A stretch of 64,000 nucleotides of DNA from Acidicapsa ligni. GTDB taxonomy: Bacteria; Acidobacteriota; Terriglobia; Terriglobales; Acidobacteriaceae. The stretch's first letter is position 1. Each line of letters opens with the position of its first letter. The stretch spans positions 930,001-994,000 of the forward strand of contig NZ_JAGSYG010000002.1 in the NCBI RefSeq assembly GCF_025685655.1. Reading direction: 5' to 3'. Made by a program: the position numbers and the translations under genes. The notes beneath the pieces are model-generated. The model saw nothing but the letters and a program-made list of their open reading frames with translations, was not told the DNA's origin and ran no database searches. Positions 35,486 through 45,436 of this stretch are shown here, in pieces.

Positions 35486-37155
35486 TGACCATTGCTTCTG
35501 AAGCAAATAAATCGATTCGCGCGCCTCGCGGCAGCCAGTTACGTTGCAAGGGATGGCAGCAGGAGGGTGCGTTGCGCTGCCTGATGAACAACCTCGATCC
35601 TGACGTCGCCGAGCGCCCCGCCGATCTCGTCGTATATGGCGGCATCGGCAAGGCTGCGCGCAACTGGGAGAGCTACCACGCCATCGTTCGCGAGCTTGAA
35701 AACCTCGGTAACGAAGAGACGCTGCTCATCCAATCGGGCAAGCCGGTCGCGGTTTTTCCAACGCATGATATGGCTCCGCGCGTGATCCTCGCGAACTCCA
35801 ATCTGGTAGGTCAATGGGCCAACTGGGACCACTTTCACGAGCTCGATCGCAAGGGCCTGATGATGTACGGGCAGATGACTGCCGGTAGCTGGATTTACAT
35901 CGGCACACAGGGTATCCTGCAGGGAACCTTTCAGACCTTTGCGTCTCTGGCCGACATTCATTTCGGTGGCACGCTCAAGGGCCGTCTCGTCGTGACCGGC
36001 GGCGTCGGCGGCATGGGTGGAGCACAGCCGCTCGCTGTCACGCTCAACGACGGCGTAGTCCTTGCTATCGACGTAGATCGCACGCGCATCGATCGCCGCG
36101 TCGATACACGCTACTGCGACACCGTTACCGAGAGTCTCGACGAAGCACTGGCACTCTGTGAAGCAGCCCGTCGCGAAGGCCGTGCTCTTTCCGTGGGACT
36201 CGTCGGCAATTGCGCTGAAGTTTTGCCGGAGATTGTTCGTCGTGGAGTCGTAGTCGATGTCGTCACCGACCAGACCAGCGCGCATGATCCTCTCAACGGA
36301 TATATCCCTGTCGGCTATTCGCTCGCGCAGGCTGCAGAGCTTCGTCAACGCGATGCTGCGGCTTACACCAAACTCTCAACTGAATCCATGGCCATCCATG
36401 TGAATGCAATGCTCGACCTTCAGCGTGCGGGCGCGATTGCTTTTGATTACGGCAACAACATTCGGCGATTCGCGGCAGACGCAGGCTGCAAAGATGCATT
36501 CAACATCCCAGGCTTCGTGCCGGAGTATATCCGTCCACTCTTCTGCGAAGGCGCGGGTCCATTTCGCTGGGTCGCACTCTCCGGAGATCCAGCAGACATC
36601 GCCCGTACCGATGAGCTGGCCCTTGAACTTTTCCCGCACAACGAAATCCTCAATCGGTGGATGCGGCTGGCGCGCAATCGCTTCGCATTTCAGGGGCTGC
36701 CCGCGCGCATCTGCTGGCTCGGATACGGCGAGCGAGCGCAAATGGGTGAGGCGATCAACGATCTGGTTCGCAAGGGCGAACTCAGCGCTCCCGTGGCCAT
36801 TGGTCGCGATCATCTCGATACCGGCTCCGTCGCCAGCCCCTACCGTGAGACAGAGCGCATGCTGGATGGTTCCGATGCCATAGCGGATTGGCCCATCTTG
36901 AACGCGCTGCTCAATACTGCAAGCGGCGCAAGCTGGGTCAGCTTTCATCACGGTGGCGGAGTAGGCATGGGCTACTCGCTTCACGCAGGCCAGGTCACGG
37001 TTGCGGATGGTTCTGCCAACGCGCAGAAGCGCCTGAGCCGCGTGCTCAACAACGATCCAGGCCTGGGAGTTGTTCGTCATGCCGACGCTGGCTATGAGAT
37101 CGCCCGGCAGACAGCCAGAGACAAAGGCATTCGCATGCCGATGCTCAACAAATAG
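35485..37155 (+). CDS. hutU: Urocanate hydratase
   Basis: Converts urocanate to 4-imidazolone-5-propionate with tightly bound NAD+. The 556 residues span the whole family. [20 protein letters not shown] is the NAD-binding loop, [19 protein letters not shown] lies near the active site, and [14 protein letters not shown] and [18 protein letters not shown] are further urocanase signatures. It overlaps hutF by one base and is nine bases from hutI. The product of hutH, about 28 kb away, is its substrate. Confidence 0.97.
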   Translation: MTIASEANKSIRAPRGSQLRCKGWQQEGALRCLMNNLDPDVAERPADLVVYGGIGKAARNWESYHAIVRELENLGNEETLLIQSGKPVAVFPTHDMAPRVILANSNLVGQWANWDHFHELDRKGLMMYGQMTAGSWIYIGTQGILQGTFQTFASLADIHFGGTLKGRLVVTGGVGGMGGAQPLAVTLNDGVVLAIDVDRTRIDRRVDTRYCDTVTESLDEALALCEAARREGRALSVGLVGNCAEVLPEIVRRGVVVDVVTDQTSAHDPLNGYIPVGYSLAQAAELRQRDAAAYTKLSTESMAIHVNAMLDLQRAGAIAFDYGNNIRRFAADAGCKDAFNIPGFVPEYIRPLFCEGAGPFRWVALSGDPADIARTDELALELFPHNEILNRWMRLARNRFAFQGLPARICWLGYGERAQMGEAINDLVRKGELSAPVAIGRDHLDTGSVASPYRETERMLDGSDAIADWPILNALLNTASGASWVSFHHGGGVGMGYSLHAGQVTVADGSANAQKRLSRVLNNDPGLGVVRHADAGYEIARQTARDKGIRMPMLNK

Positions 37156-37164
37156 GCAGCGAAA

Positions 37165-38421
37165 ATGAGCATGTCGAATAAACTCGCCATCGTCAACATC
37201 GGGCAACTCGTTACACTTGCCGGGCCACCTCGACCGCGTGTTGGGCCTGAGATGCGTGAGCTGGGCTTGCTGCAGGATGTCGCGTTGCTTATCGAAGACG
37301 GACGTATCGTCGCCACAGGCAGCTATCAGGATCTGCGCAATCGAATAGGCAATGAAACGGCCGTCATCGACGCGCAGCAGCAACTTGTAACCCCCGGTTT
37401 TGTAGATGCACACACGCATCTGGTCTTTGCAGGCAATCGAGCCGCGGAGTTTGAAAAGCGCATTGGCGGTGCAACCTACCAGGAGATTGCTGCGGCAGGT
37501 GGCGGCATTCAATCCACCGTTGCACTCACACGAAAAGCTACAGAAGAAGAGTTGCTGGCGCAGGCACGCAAGCATCGTGACTGGATGCTGCGCGGCGGTA
37601 CAACTACGCTTGAGGCCAAGTCTGGCTATGGGCTCGATCACCCAACCGAGCTGCGCATCCTGCGCGTGCTGGCGCGACTTGCAGAGGATGGGCCAGTCCG
37701 CATCATTGCAACGTTGCTTGCCGCACATACAGTGCCCAAAGAGTTTGCAGACCGTCGGGCAGAGTATCTCCATTGGATCGTTGCCGATCTCATTCCTGAA
37801 GTAGCCTCGCTTGAACTCGCCCGATACTGCGATGCCTTCTGCGACGATCATGCATTCACCGTCGAAGAGACGCGGCAAGTGCTTGAAGCTGCGCAAACGC
37901 ATGGCTTAGGACTGCGGCTTCATGCCGAGCAGTTTCGTCCAGGCACAGGCGCGGCTCTCGCTGCTGAATTGCACGCCGCCACTGCCGATCATTTGGAGAC
38001 TGTTACGGAAGATACTTTGCACCTGCTTCTCGATGCAAAAGTGCAGCCTGTATTGCTGCCCGCTTCAGTGTTTTGTCTCGGGCGCGATCAATATCCACCG
38101 GCTCGCAGGATGATTGATCTCGGCCTGCCCGTGGTGATTGCTACGGACTTCAATCCAGGTTCATCGCCTGCACCTTCCATGCTGTTCACAATGGCTTTAG
38201 CGTCCATTCACATGAAGATGCTTCCTGCCGAAGCTCTCATCGCGGCAACGATCAATGCCGCCTACTCTCTCAGGCTGGGTGACACGATCGGTTCGCTTGA
38301 ACAAGGAAAAGCCGCTGATTTTCTCATCCATGAGTGCGACGACTATCGCGAGCTTGCCTACTACGTTGCCGCTCCTGCGCGCCCACGAGTCTTCATCGCT
38401 GGCAGCGAGGTAACTCCATGA
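37165..38421 (+). CDS. hutI: Imidazolonepropionase
   Basis: Opens the imidazolone ring to give N-formimino-L-glutamate. 418 residues with the amidohydrolase fold: VDAHTHLVFAGNRAAEF (metal His pair), AAGGGIQSTV, LEAKSGYGLD, LAAHTVPKEF, RLHAEQF, and ATDFNPGSSP with the late metal Asp. All are HutI hallmarks. Start ATG 37165; ATG 37171 is also possible. Its TGA overlaps the next ATG (ATGA), coupling it to the M20 deacylase. Confidence 0.96.
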   Translation: MSMSNKLAIVNIGQLVTLAGPPRPRVGPEMRELGLLQDVALLIEDGRIVATGSYQDLRNRIGNETAVIDAQQQLVTPGFVDAHTHLVFAGNRAAEFEKRIGGATYQEIAAAGGGIQSTVALTRKATEEELLAQARKHRDWMLRGGTTTLEAKSGYGLDHPTELRILRVLARLAEDGPVRIIATLLAAHTVPKEFADRRAEYLHWIVADLIPEVASLELARYCDAFCDDHAFTVEETRQVLEAAQTHGLGLRLHAEQFRPGTGAALAAELHAATADHLETVTEDTLHLLLDAKVQPVLLPASVFCLGRDQYPPARRMIDLGLPVVIATDFNPGSSPAPSMLFTMALASIHMKMLPAEALIAATINAAYSLRLGDTIGSLEQGKAADFLIHECDDYRELAYYVAAPARPRVFIAGSEVTP

Positions 38422-39563
38422 CGCAGGCCTTGTCCGTTATAGATCTTCTGCGCGAGTTAGTCGCTGTTTCAACTCCATCATCCGTTTCCAATCTACCGTT
38501 GTTGCATCGCGTCTCCGCTCATCTTGCACCACTCGGCTGGCATGTCATGCTCTTTCCCTACGCCGATGAAAAGGGCATAGAAAAAGCAAACCTGATAGCC
38601 CGTCCCAACGGATACCGGGGACAGGACAAAGAACAAGACAAAATAGACTTGGCGTTTATCTGCCATACAGACACGGTGCCTTACGCTGCGGACTGGGCCG
38701 GCGCGCTTCATCTGGAAGAGAGCGAAGGGATGTTGCATGGCTGTGGATCGTGCGATGTCAAAGGCGCACTGGCGTGCTTTTTGGCTGCTGTTGTCGGCGC
38801 CAAGTCAGATGCAATCCGCTCAAATGTTGCATTGATCCTTACCGCCGATGAAGAGATCGGATGCAAGGGCATGGAGCGTTTACTGGGAGCAACAAATCTG
38901 CGCATCGGCTCTGCTCTTGTGAGCGAGCCAACATCCTTGCGGCCCGGTATCGCGGGCAAAGGATACGGTCTTGCGCGCATCCGTGTAGAGGGCAGAGAAG
39001 CGCATTCAGCGTTCCCTCAACAAGGCATATCGGCCATCTCAATAGCTGCACGGCTGATAGCGAAGATCGAAGATAGCTTCATCCCATCTCGCCATGATCG
39101 TCTTTTTGATCCTCCCCACACGACACTCAACATTGGAGTGATAGAAGGCGGCACGGCGAAGAACATTATCCCTGGGCAATGCAGCTTTCTCGTCGAGTGG
39201 AGAGCCATTCCCGGTGAAGAGACCGGCGCAGTTTTTAATCGGATAAGCGCGTTGATCGAAGAGGTACGTCAATCCCCATCCTCTCCAGAACATGCAGCCA
39301 TACATATTGAGCAACTAAGAGACGAGTCAGGCTTTGCACCTGCGAGCGTGGGCACTCTACAAGAGCGTCTCGCTACCTTAGTTGCTCATGAACCTGTCGG
39401 AATAAGCTTCGGTTCTGAAGCCAGTAGAGTCGCCCGCATCGCAGACGAAGTCATCGTCATTGGTCCCGGCGATATGCACACAGCGCACAGCGCCCGCGAG
39501 TGTGTGCCCATTGCCGAATTGCAGCAATGGACACGTGTCCTGCGCTCTCTCTTGACGGTGTGA
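38418..39563 (+). CDS. M20-family zinc deacylase/peptidase (ArgE-like), last gene of the hut operon
   Basis: A 381-residue di-zinc amidohydrolase. The ligands are in place: His83-x-Asp85 (CHTDTV), Asp113 (CDVKGA), the base Glu145 with Glu146 (TADEEIG), Glu170 (VSEPT) and a late His (GDMHTAHS). The closest resemblance is to acetylornithine deacetylase (ArgE), which removes an acyl group from an amino acid's nitrogen. Its ATG overlaps the hutI stop. The operon makes N-formylglutamate through HutF but shows no hutG, so deformylation of N-formylglutamate is the natural hypothesis for this enzyme. That is inference; genuine acetylornithine deacetylase or peptidase activity remains possible. It ends directly against the convergent RND pump gene, with no spacer. 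Confidence 0.85.
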   Translation: MTQALSVIDLLRELVAVSTPSSVSNLPLLHRVSAHLAPLGWHVMLFPYADEKGIEKANLIARPNGYRGQDKEQDKIDLAFICHTDTVPYAADWAGALHLEESEGMLHGCGSCDVKGALACFLAAVVGAKSDAIRSNVALILTADEEIGCKGMERLLGATNLRIGSALVSEPTSLRPGIAGKGYGLARIRVEGREAHSAFPQQGISAISIAARLIAKIEDSFIPSRHDRLFDPPHTTLNIGVIEGGTAKNIIPGQCSFLVEWRAIPGEETGAVFNRISALIEEVRQSPSSPEHAAIHIEQLRDESGFAPASVGTLQERLATLVAHEPVGISFGSEASRVARIADEVIVIGPGDMHTAHSARECVPIAELQQWTRVLRSLLTV

Positions 39564-42500
39564 TTAAAACTGTTCCACTGGCGTTTCATGACTCTTGCGC
39601 GTCAGCAGGTAATAGATCACCGGCGTCACAATAAGAGAAAGAACGACCGAGACAAGCAATCCTCCAATGACCGCGATGGCCAGCGGCTGCAACATCTGCG
39701 AGCCAGATCCGAGAGCCAGTGCAAGTGGCAGCATTCCACATACGGCGGCAATTGCAGTCATAGCAATTGGCCGTAAGCGGCGTTGAGCAGCAAGCAACAT
39801 CGCCTCGCGTGCCGGTAGTCCCGCTGCCCGGAATTTCTCATCCGCATCGAGCAGCAAAATTCCATTTTTCGCAACAATCCCGATCACCATAATCAGCCCC
39901 ATAAAGCTGGCTACATTGAAAGTTGTTTGCGTGATGAGTAATGCCACGACTACGCCCGAGATAGAGAGTATTGAACTGGTAAGAATCGCAATCGGCGCAG
40001 AGAAGTTGCGGAACTCCGCAAGCAATACTCCGAAGACCAGTACCAATGCGAGGATCAAAACTCGCAGCAGATCCCGGAAGGATTTCTGCTGCTCTTCGTA
40101 GGTGCCACCATACTCGACATGCACGTTTGAAGGCAGATGTAATGCCTGCACCGTTGAGCGTACCTTGGCCATCGCGCTGCCTAGATCTGAGCCTTCAAGG
40201 CGGCCGCTGACTACGATGAGTTGTTGCAGATTTTCCCTGCGAATTTCATTCTGCGGAGGCAGTTGTGTAATCTGTGCAATCGCGCCAAGCGTAGCAGTGT
40301 GGCCACTGGCGGAGTTGAAAACAGTATTCTGAATTGAGTTAAGAGAAGAGCGACTTTCTTCCGGAAGCCGGATGCGTATCGTGTATGGACGACCATTGAC
40401 GATCAGCGGTTCGTTGGTTGGAAGGCCGTCCAGAATAGACGTTGCATCTTCAGCAATTTCCGCTGGCGTAAAGCCAAATTGCGCCGCAAGCACAGGGCTG
40501 ATTTTGAAATCGGTAGCAGGCCCGCTCACCGTGTTGTCGACGCCATTCTGCGTATCGACAACACCGGGGATTTTTCCAATCGCATCCTGAACCTTGGGGC
40601 CAAGCTGATTTAGCAGCGCCTGATCACTGCTGAATAATTTGATCTGAATCGGCTCAGGCGAGTTGGAAAGATCGCCAATCATATCCTGCAAAACCTGCGT
40701 GAATTCAATATCCAACTCAGGCTCAGTCTTCTTGATCTCATTGCGGACATCCGCCATGACTTCGTCTATTGGTCGCGAACGATGCGTCTTGAGCCTGACC
40801 GTAAAGTCTCCATAGTTCGCCTCGGTAACAGCCGCCAAGCCCATCTGCAGACCAGTTCGTCGAGAAGTAATCAACACCTCCGGAGTATCGTGCAGTATCT
40901 TTTCTACATGCTGCAACACGCGATCTGTTTCGGATAACGAACTGCCCGACGGCATGATGTAATCGAGAATAAATGCACCCTCGTCCATCTCCGGAAGAAG
41001 ATCAGAACCTAAAGCGTTATAGCTGAAATACGTGCCGATAATAAGGCCAATACACAGTAGTCCAAGCACAATAGGTCTCGACAAAGCCCAACCAAGTGCA
41101 GAGGCATGAGCGGTAAGAATACGCTTCATGACCGGGCCCGCATGATGTGAACCGGCGCTCGTATCTGCATCTTCTCTTGCGTCCACTTTCTTCTTGCGCA
41201 GCAAGAACAGGGACAACGCCGGAGTCCACGTAAGCGCGAGCAAAAGAGAAGTCAATAACGACGCCGTCATAGTTACAGCAAGAGCGCGAAAGAAACTGCC
41301 TGTAACACCGGTGACTGCAATCAGTGGAAGAAAAACGACCACGGGAGTAATCGTGGATCCGATCAGGGGCAAAGTAATTTCATTGAGCGCCTTGCGCACC
41401 GCTTCGATACGCGATTCACCTGCATCCCGATGCACAACGATGTTCTCAACGACGACGATAGCGTCATCAATTACCAGGCCAATCGCAGCCGCAAGTCCGC
41501 CAAGGGTCATCAGGTTAAATGACTCACCGATGATCCACAGCAGGAGAATGGTAATTGCGACAGTGACCGGTATAACAAGGCCAGCGACGAGCGAAGAACT
41601 CCAATCACGCAGGAAGAGAAAGAGAATGATGCAGGCAAGAATAAGGCCTATAAAGATTGCGTCTCGAACGCTGCCAATCGACTGGCGCACCAACTCTGAC
41701 TGATCATAAAACGGTTCCAGGTGTACGCCCTGGGGCAGCTTCGGCGTGAGCGTCACAACCTCATCTGCAACGGCGCTGGCCACCTGAACAGTATTCGATG
41801 AAGGCTGTCGCGCTATGTTCAACAGCACAGCCTGTTTGCCATTGGAGGTGACCATCGTATAGATAGGCATGGCAGCGGGCACAACCGTTGCTACATCGCT
41901 CACATGCACTGGAACACCGCCGGGAGTGGTCTTGATAACCAGATCGGATAACTCGCTTGCACTGTGCGCCTGTGCTCCAATGAGCCCTAGAAATAGCTGA
42001 TGATCGGCTTCATAAAGTCCTGGTGAATCGACGATGTTCGCTGCTTGCACGCCGTTCAGTAGATCAGAAATCGTAATCCCGGCGGCTTGCAAACGAGAGA
42101 TGTCCGGAACGATATGAAACTCAGGAACCTTGCCTCCTTGCACTACAACCGTGCTGACCCCATCGACGCGATTCAGCGGAGGCTTGAGGTCATATGTAGC
42201 AATCTCCCACAGGCGCTCCTGCGAAACAGTCTGCGGTCCACGATCATCTGCGGTTAATGCGTAGCCGAGAATAGGAAAGGTCGCAAACGTAAGCCTGTTT
42301 GTGGTGATGTGTGCTGTTGTCGGCAGAGTCTGCTGCACCTTGGAGAGCGCCGCGTCCACGAGTTGCAGCGTGTGGAACATATCAACGTTCCAGTTGAAGA
42401 ACAGGCTGATCTCCGCCGAGCCACGACTGGTCGTACTGCGCACCGTACTTAATCCCGGCACACTGTTCACCGCGTCTTCAATAGGCTTGGTAATGGTGAT

Positions 42501-42722
42501 CTGCATCTGTTCGACGGGCATCACACCGTTGTCGACGCCAATCACCACGCGGGGAAAATTCGTGTCAGGAAAAACTGAAGTCGGCACCTGAAATGCCGCG
42601 TAGATACCAGCAAACGTGAGCGTGATCAGAAAAAAGAATATGGATGCGGAAGCAAGCGAAAGCCAGAAACTATCTTTGGGTTGAGCGTTGGTTTGTACTA
42701 TGGATTCAGGCGGCGAGCTCAT
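39564..42722 (-). CDS. RND-family efflux pump, inner-membrane transporter
   Basis: A 1052-residue proton-driven pump with the RND layout: one helix, a large periplasmic loop, six helices, a second loop, five helices. AAIGLVIDDAIVVVEN carries the Asp pair of the proton relay, and NFPRVVIGVDNGVMPVEQM the porter-domain start. The sequence fits hydrophobe/heavy-metal pumps of the MdtB/CzcA range; lacking the heavy-metal type relay, I lean to organic substrates. Its ATG overlaps the adaptor's stop (ATGA). It ends the operon propeller-TolC-adaptor-pump, whose promoter region carries a two-component-type box. Confidence 0.94.
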   Translation of the reverse strand: MSSPPESIVQTNAQPKDSFWLSLASASIFFFLITLTFAGIYAAFQVPTSVFPDTNFPRVVIGVDNGVMPVEQMQITITKPIEDAVNSVPGLSTVRSTTSRGSAEISLFFNWNVDMFHTLQLVDAALSKVQQTLPTTAHITTNRLTFATFPILGYALTADDRGPQTVSQERLWEIATYDLKPPLNRVDGVSTVVVQGGKVPEFHIVPDISRLQAAGITISDLLNGVQAANIVDSPGLYEADHQLFLGLIGAQAHSASELSDLVIKTTPGGVPVHVSDVATVVPAAMPIYTMVTSNGKQAVLLNIARQPSSNTVQVASAVADEVVTLTPKLPQGVHLEPFYDQSELVRQSIGSVRDAIFIGLILACIILFLFLRDWSSSLVAGLVIPVTVAITILLLWIIGESFNLMTLGGLAAAIGLVIDDAIVVVENIVVHRDAGESRIEAVRKALNEITLPLIGSTITPVVVFLPLIAVTGVTGSFFRALAVTMTASLLTSLLLALTWTPALSLFLLRKKKVDAREDADTSAGSHHAGPVMKRILTAHASALGWALSRPIVLGLLCIGLIIGTYFSYNALGSDLLPEMDEGAFILDYIMPSGSSLSETDRVLQHVEKILHDTPEVLITSRRTGLQMGLAAVTEANYGDFTVRLKTHRSRPIDEVMADVRNEIKKTEPELDIEFTQVLQDMIGDLSNSPEPIQIKLFSSDQALLNQLGPKVQDAIGKIPGVVDTQNGVDNTVSGPATDFKISPVLAAQFGFTPAEIAEDATSILDGLPTNEPLIVNGRPYTIRIRLPEESRSSLNSIQNTVFNSASGHTATLGAIAQITQLPPQNEIRRENLQQLIVVSGRLEGSDLGSAMAKVRSTVQALHLPSNVHVEYGGTYEEQQKSFRDLLRVLILALVLVFGVLLAEFRNFSAPIAILTSSILSISGVVVALLITQTTFNVASFMGLIMVIGIVAKNGILLLDADEKFRAAGLPAREAMLLAAQRRLRPIAMTAIAAVCGMLPLALALGSGSQMLQPLAIAVIGGLLVSVVLSLIVTPVIYYLLTRKSHETPVEQF

Positions 42723-44011
42723 TTATCTTCTCCGCTCTTTCCTGCATCCGGCTTGTCATCTGCAGCACCGACCTTGACCTTCGTGTCTTCATCCAGAGCA
42801 TAGCTGCCTGTCGTGATCACCATATCTTTGTCGGTGATGCCGGACAACACCTGGGATATAGTTGCAGTCTGAAGGCCGATCGTTGCCGGGTGTTTATGTG
42901 CCGTTCCATCTGCAGCAATCACCATCACAAACTTGCCGCCATCCTGTGCCGTCTGGAGCGACTGTGTAGGAATCAGCAGCGCATTGTTGGCACTGCGCCC
43001 TGTGATCGATACATGAACAGGCGTTCCAGCCTTGAGTATTTCTTTATGATTCTCAACTCGCACCCAAACCTCAACAGTTGTGCTGCCAGGGTCGAGAGCT
43101 GGACTAATGAGAGTGACCTTGCCTGCGATGGGGTCGTCCATGCCCGGAACAAGAATAGTTGCTTCTGCACCAACGGATAGCTGCTGCGCCATTAACTGCG
43201 CGATGTGTAGTTTGGCAATTAGTGAGGACGTCTCCATCACCGTAATAACAGGAACTCCAGCGGCTGCTGTTTCCCCTGGATATACGGGCATATCCGTGAC
43301 AATGCCATCGATAGGACTGCGAATCTCTGTGTAACTCAACTGAGCCTGCGTTCCGAGAAACTTACCTTTCGCCGAGTCAAGCTGTCCCTTGGCGGATTCC
43401 AGTGCAGCCTTATTGCTGGTCTTTTGTACGGCTTCGAAGTGTTGCTGCGCCAGGTCATAAGCGGCCTGCGCCTGCACAAGCGCCGCTTTCGCTGTATCCA
43501 GATCACGGCCTGGAATTGCTCCTTGCGAAAAGAGTTGAGTGCGCGCGGTCGCGATGCTTTGACTTAATTCCAGATTTGCCTTCGCTTGTTTCAAATCAAG
43601 TTCGGCTCTGGTGTAGTCTTCGGGCACTGTAGCATGGGTTGCGTTGGCGTATGCTGCTTCGGCCGACTTATAGGCGCCTTCGTTATCCATCACTGCCGCC
43701 GATAGATCGCTGTTCTCAAGCACGGCCAATAGTTGCCCTGCTTTGACGTGCGCTCCTCGTTGTACATAGAGCTTCTTCACCGGCGATGTAATTTTTGGCG
43801 TAATGACCGCATGATTCAATGGGGACAATGTTGCATCGGCAACAATCTGTTCCGAGATATCGCCACGATGCGGCAGAGACGCTTGTACAGTAACTTCTGA
43901 AGTTACTGGCACATCTTTTTTCTGACACCCCGCGATAATAGGCAGAAGACAGCAGGTTGCCAAAACAACATTGAGAAGATGTGCTCGATTTGCAAATAAG
44001 AATTCTGGCAT
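42719..44011 (-). CDS. RND efflux periplasmic adaptor (membrane fusion) lipoprotein
   Basis: Links the inner-membrane pump to the outer-membrane channel. The signal sequence ends in lipobox IAGC. Then come the lipoyl half-motif (VKKLYVQRGAHVKAGQLLAV), a long alpha-helical hairpin (roughly residues 115-215, with AQAAYDLAQQHFEAVQ) and the second lipoyl/beta-barrel part (EIRSPIDGIVTDMPVYPGE). 430 residues, normal for the family. It begins three bases after the TolC-type gene ends and overlaps the pump gene. Confidence 0.94.
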   Translation of the reverse strand: MPEFLFANRAHLLNVVLATCCLLPIIAGCQKKDVPVTSEVTVQASLPHRGDISEQIVADATLSPLNHAVITPKITSPVKKLYVQRGAHVKAGQLLAVLENSDLSAAVMDNEGAYKSAEAAYANATHATVPEDYTRAELDLKQAKANLELSQSIATARTQLFSQGAIPGRDLDTAKAALVQAQAAYDLAQQHFEAVQKTSNKAALESAKGQLDSAKGKFLGTQAQLSYTEIRSPIDGIVTDMPVYPGETAAAGVPVITVMETSSLIAKLHIAQLMAQQLSVGAEATILVPGMDDPIAGKVTLISPALDPGSTTVEVWVRVENHKEILKAGTPVHVSITGRSANNALLIPTQSLQTAQDGGKFVMVIAADGTAHKHPATIGLQTATISQVLSGITDKDMVITTGSYALDEDTKVKVGAADDKPDAGKSGEDK

Positions 44012-44014
44012 AAG

Positions 44015-45436
44015 TCAGAGCGTTCCTGTCAGTATCTGGAGGTTGGCCAAAGCTGTCTGATCGCGAAGAATGCCATCTTCTTCTGCGAGCTCTGTCGATG
44101 TTAACGAGTTTTGTGCATCCACAACTTCAAGCACATTCGCTTCACCCGCGGTATAACGAAGCAGCGTTAAACGAAGGCTCTCCCGCGCGGTTTCTACGCT
44201 AACATCCAGAGAGTGCAATTGATCATTGGCGACTCTCGCTTCTGCGTAGAACTCGTCCAGTTGCGCAATAAGTTTTCTCTGAGTGTCGGATAACGCAATG
44301 CGGGCCGATTCGCGTAAGCTCTGTTTTTGTCGGATGCGATTATGCGTAGAGAGCCAGTCCCACACAGGAATATCGAGCGTGGCCATCGCGGAGTAGCCGA
44401 GGTTGCGTGTCCCATCCGGTGCATGGATCGCGAACTGCGCAGCGTCGATTCCGTAGCTGAAGTTGAGCCCCAAATCTGGAAGATATGCAGCACGCGCTGC
44501 CGTAACATCAAGCGAACTGGTACGCAATGATGCGAGAGCGCTCGCCAGCTCGGGATTATGTGCAGTAGCTGCCGCATCGATCTCTGCCCGCTGCGCGAGC
44601 GGCGCAACAGAATCAGAACGCAGAAGAGTGTAAGGAGTATGGGGATCGGAAAAAAGAAGAACGGCAAGATCCAGCCGCGCTTTTTCTTTCTGTAGTGTCA
44701 TATCTGCAAGATCGCGTTCGCGCTGCTGTTGCTGCAACTGCGCCTTCACAACGTCGGCATGAGCAACTTCACGAGCCTCTTCACGCTTCTGTGTCAGGCC
44801 GGTAAAGTTGGATGCTTCGTCTGCCGCACGCTTGGCCACCGTCAATTTGCGATCGGCAGATAGGGACGAATAGTAAAGGCCGACCACAGCGGCGACTAGG
44901 CCACGCCGTGCAATCTCCAACTCGGCTGATGCCACCGATGTTGCGGCCGATGCACGGGCAACTGCTGTTACCTGCTGCAGCCCGATTGTTTCAGTCACGA
45001 CTCCCTGGCTCGTGTATTCGTGAACGGCATTGCCTCCGATAAAACGAGGCGTACTGGTTGCAGTCGCAGCACTCGCATTTGCGGAGTCAGTCACGCCATG
45101 CGCAGGCTGCGTATACAGGTATTGATTGTGATAGACGACGCTCGGCAACAGGGCTGCACGCGCCAAAGTGCGATCCAGCGCGGCTACATGACTCGCAGCG
45201 ACAGCAGCATTGAAGTTTGGTTCATTCGCTTTTGCACGTACGATTGCTTCGTCAAGCGTGATCTGGATAGCACCAGGCGTTTGTGTCGTCGTGTCATTCA
45301 CCTGCTGCGCTGAAATAGCCAGCGCAGAGGTGAATGACGACAATCCAAAACCGATACAGAGAACGACAAGACTAAGACGTTGCATTGAGCGAATTACACA
45401 AGCAGTCGTCAATCCAATGGATTGTGATTTATTCAT
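44015..45436 (-). CDS. TolC-family outer-membrane efflux channel
   Basis: The outer-membrane exit duct of the pump, 473 residues. A signal peptide (VVLCIGFGLSSFTSALA) is followed by two similar halves, each with long coiled-coil helices (LTQKREEAREVAHADVVKAQ; RLTLLRYTAGEANVLEVVDA), the OEP repeat pattern. The ATG at 45436 lies eight bases inside the end of the beta-propeller gene; a second ATG 17 codons later (MQRLSLVV) would give a shorter signal peptide. Either way translation is coupled. Confidence 0.92.
   Translation of the reverse strand: MNKSQSIGLTTACVIRSMQRLSLVVLCIGFGLSSFTSALAISAQQVNDTTTQTPGAIQITLDEAIVRAKANEPNFNAAVAASHVAALDRTLARAALLPSVVYHNQYLYTQPAHGVTDSANASAATATSTPRFIGGNAVHEYTSQGVVTETIGLQQVTAVARASAATSVASAELEIARRGLVAAVVGLYYSSLSADRKLTVAKRAADEASNFTGLTQKREEAREVAHADVVKAQLQQQQRERDLADMTLQKEKARLDLAVLLFSDPHTPYTLLRSDSVAPLAQRAEIDAAATAHNPELASALASLRTSSLDVTAARAAYLPDLGLNFSYGIDAAQFAIHAPDGTRNLGYSAMATLDIPVWDWLSTHNRIRQKQSLRESARIALSDTQRKLIAQLDEFYAEARVANDQLHSLDVSVETARESLRLTLLRYTAGEANVLEVVDAQNSLTSTELAEEDGILRDQTALANLQILTGTL

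Noticed and set aside
36376..37902. 508-codon open frame antisense to hutU and hutI
   Set aside because: Spans two well-conserved genes on the other strand and lacks motifs or a ribosome-binding site.
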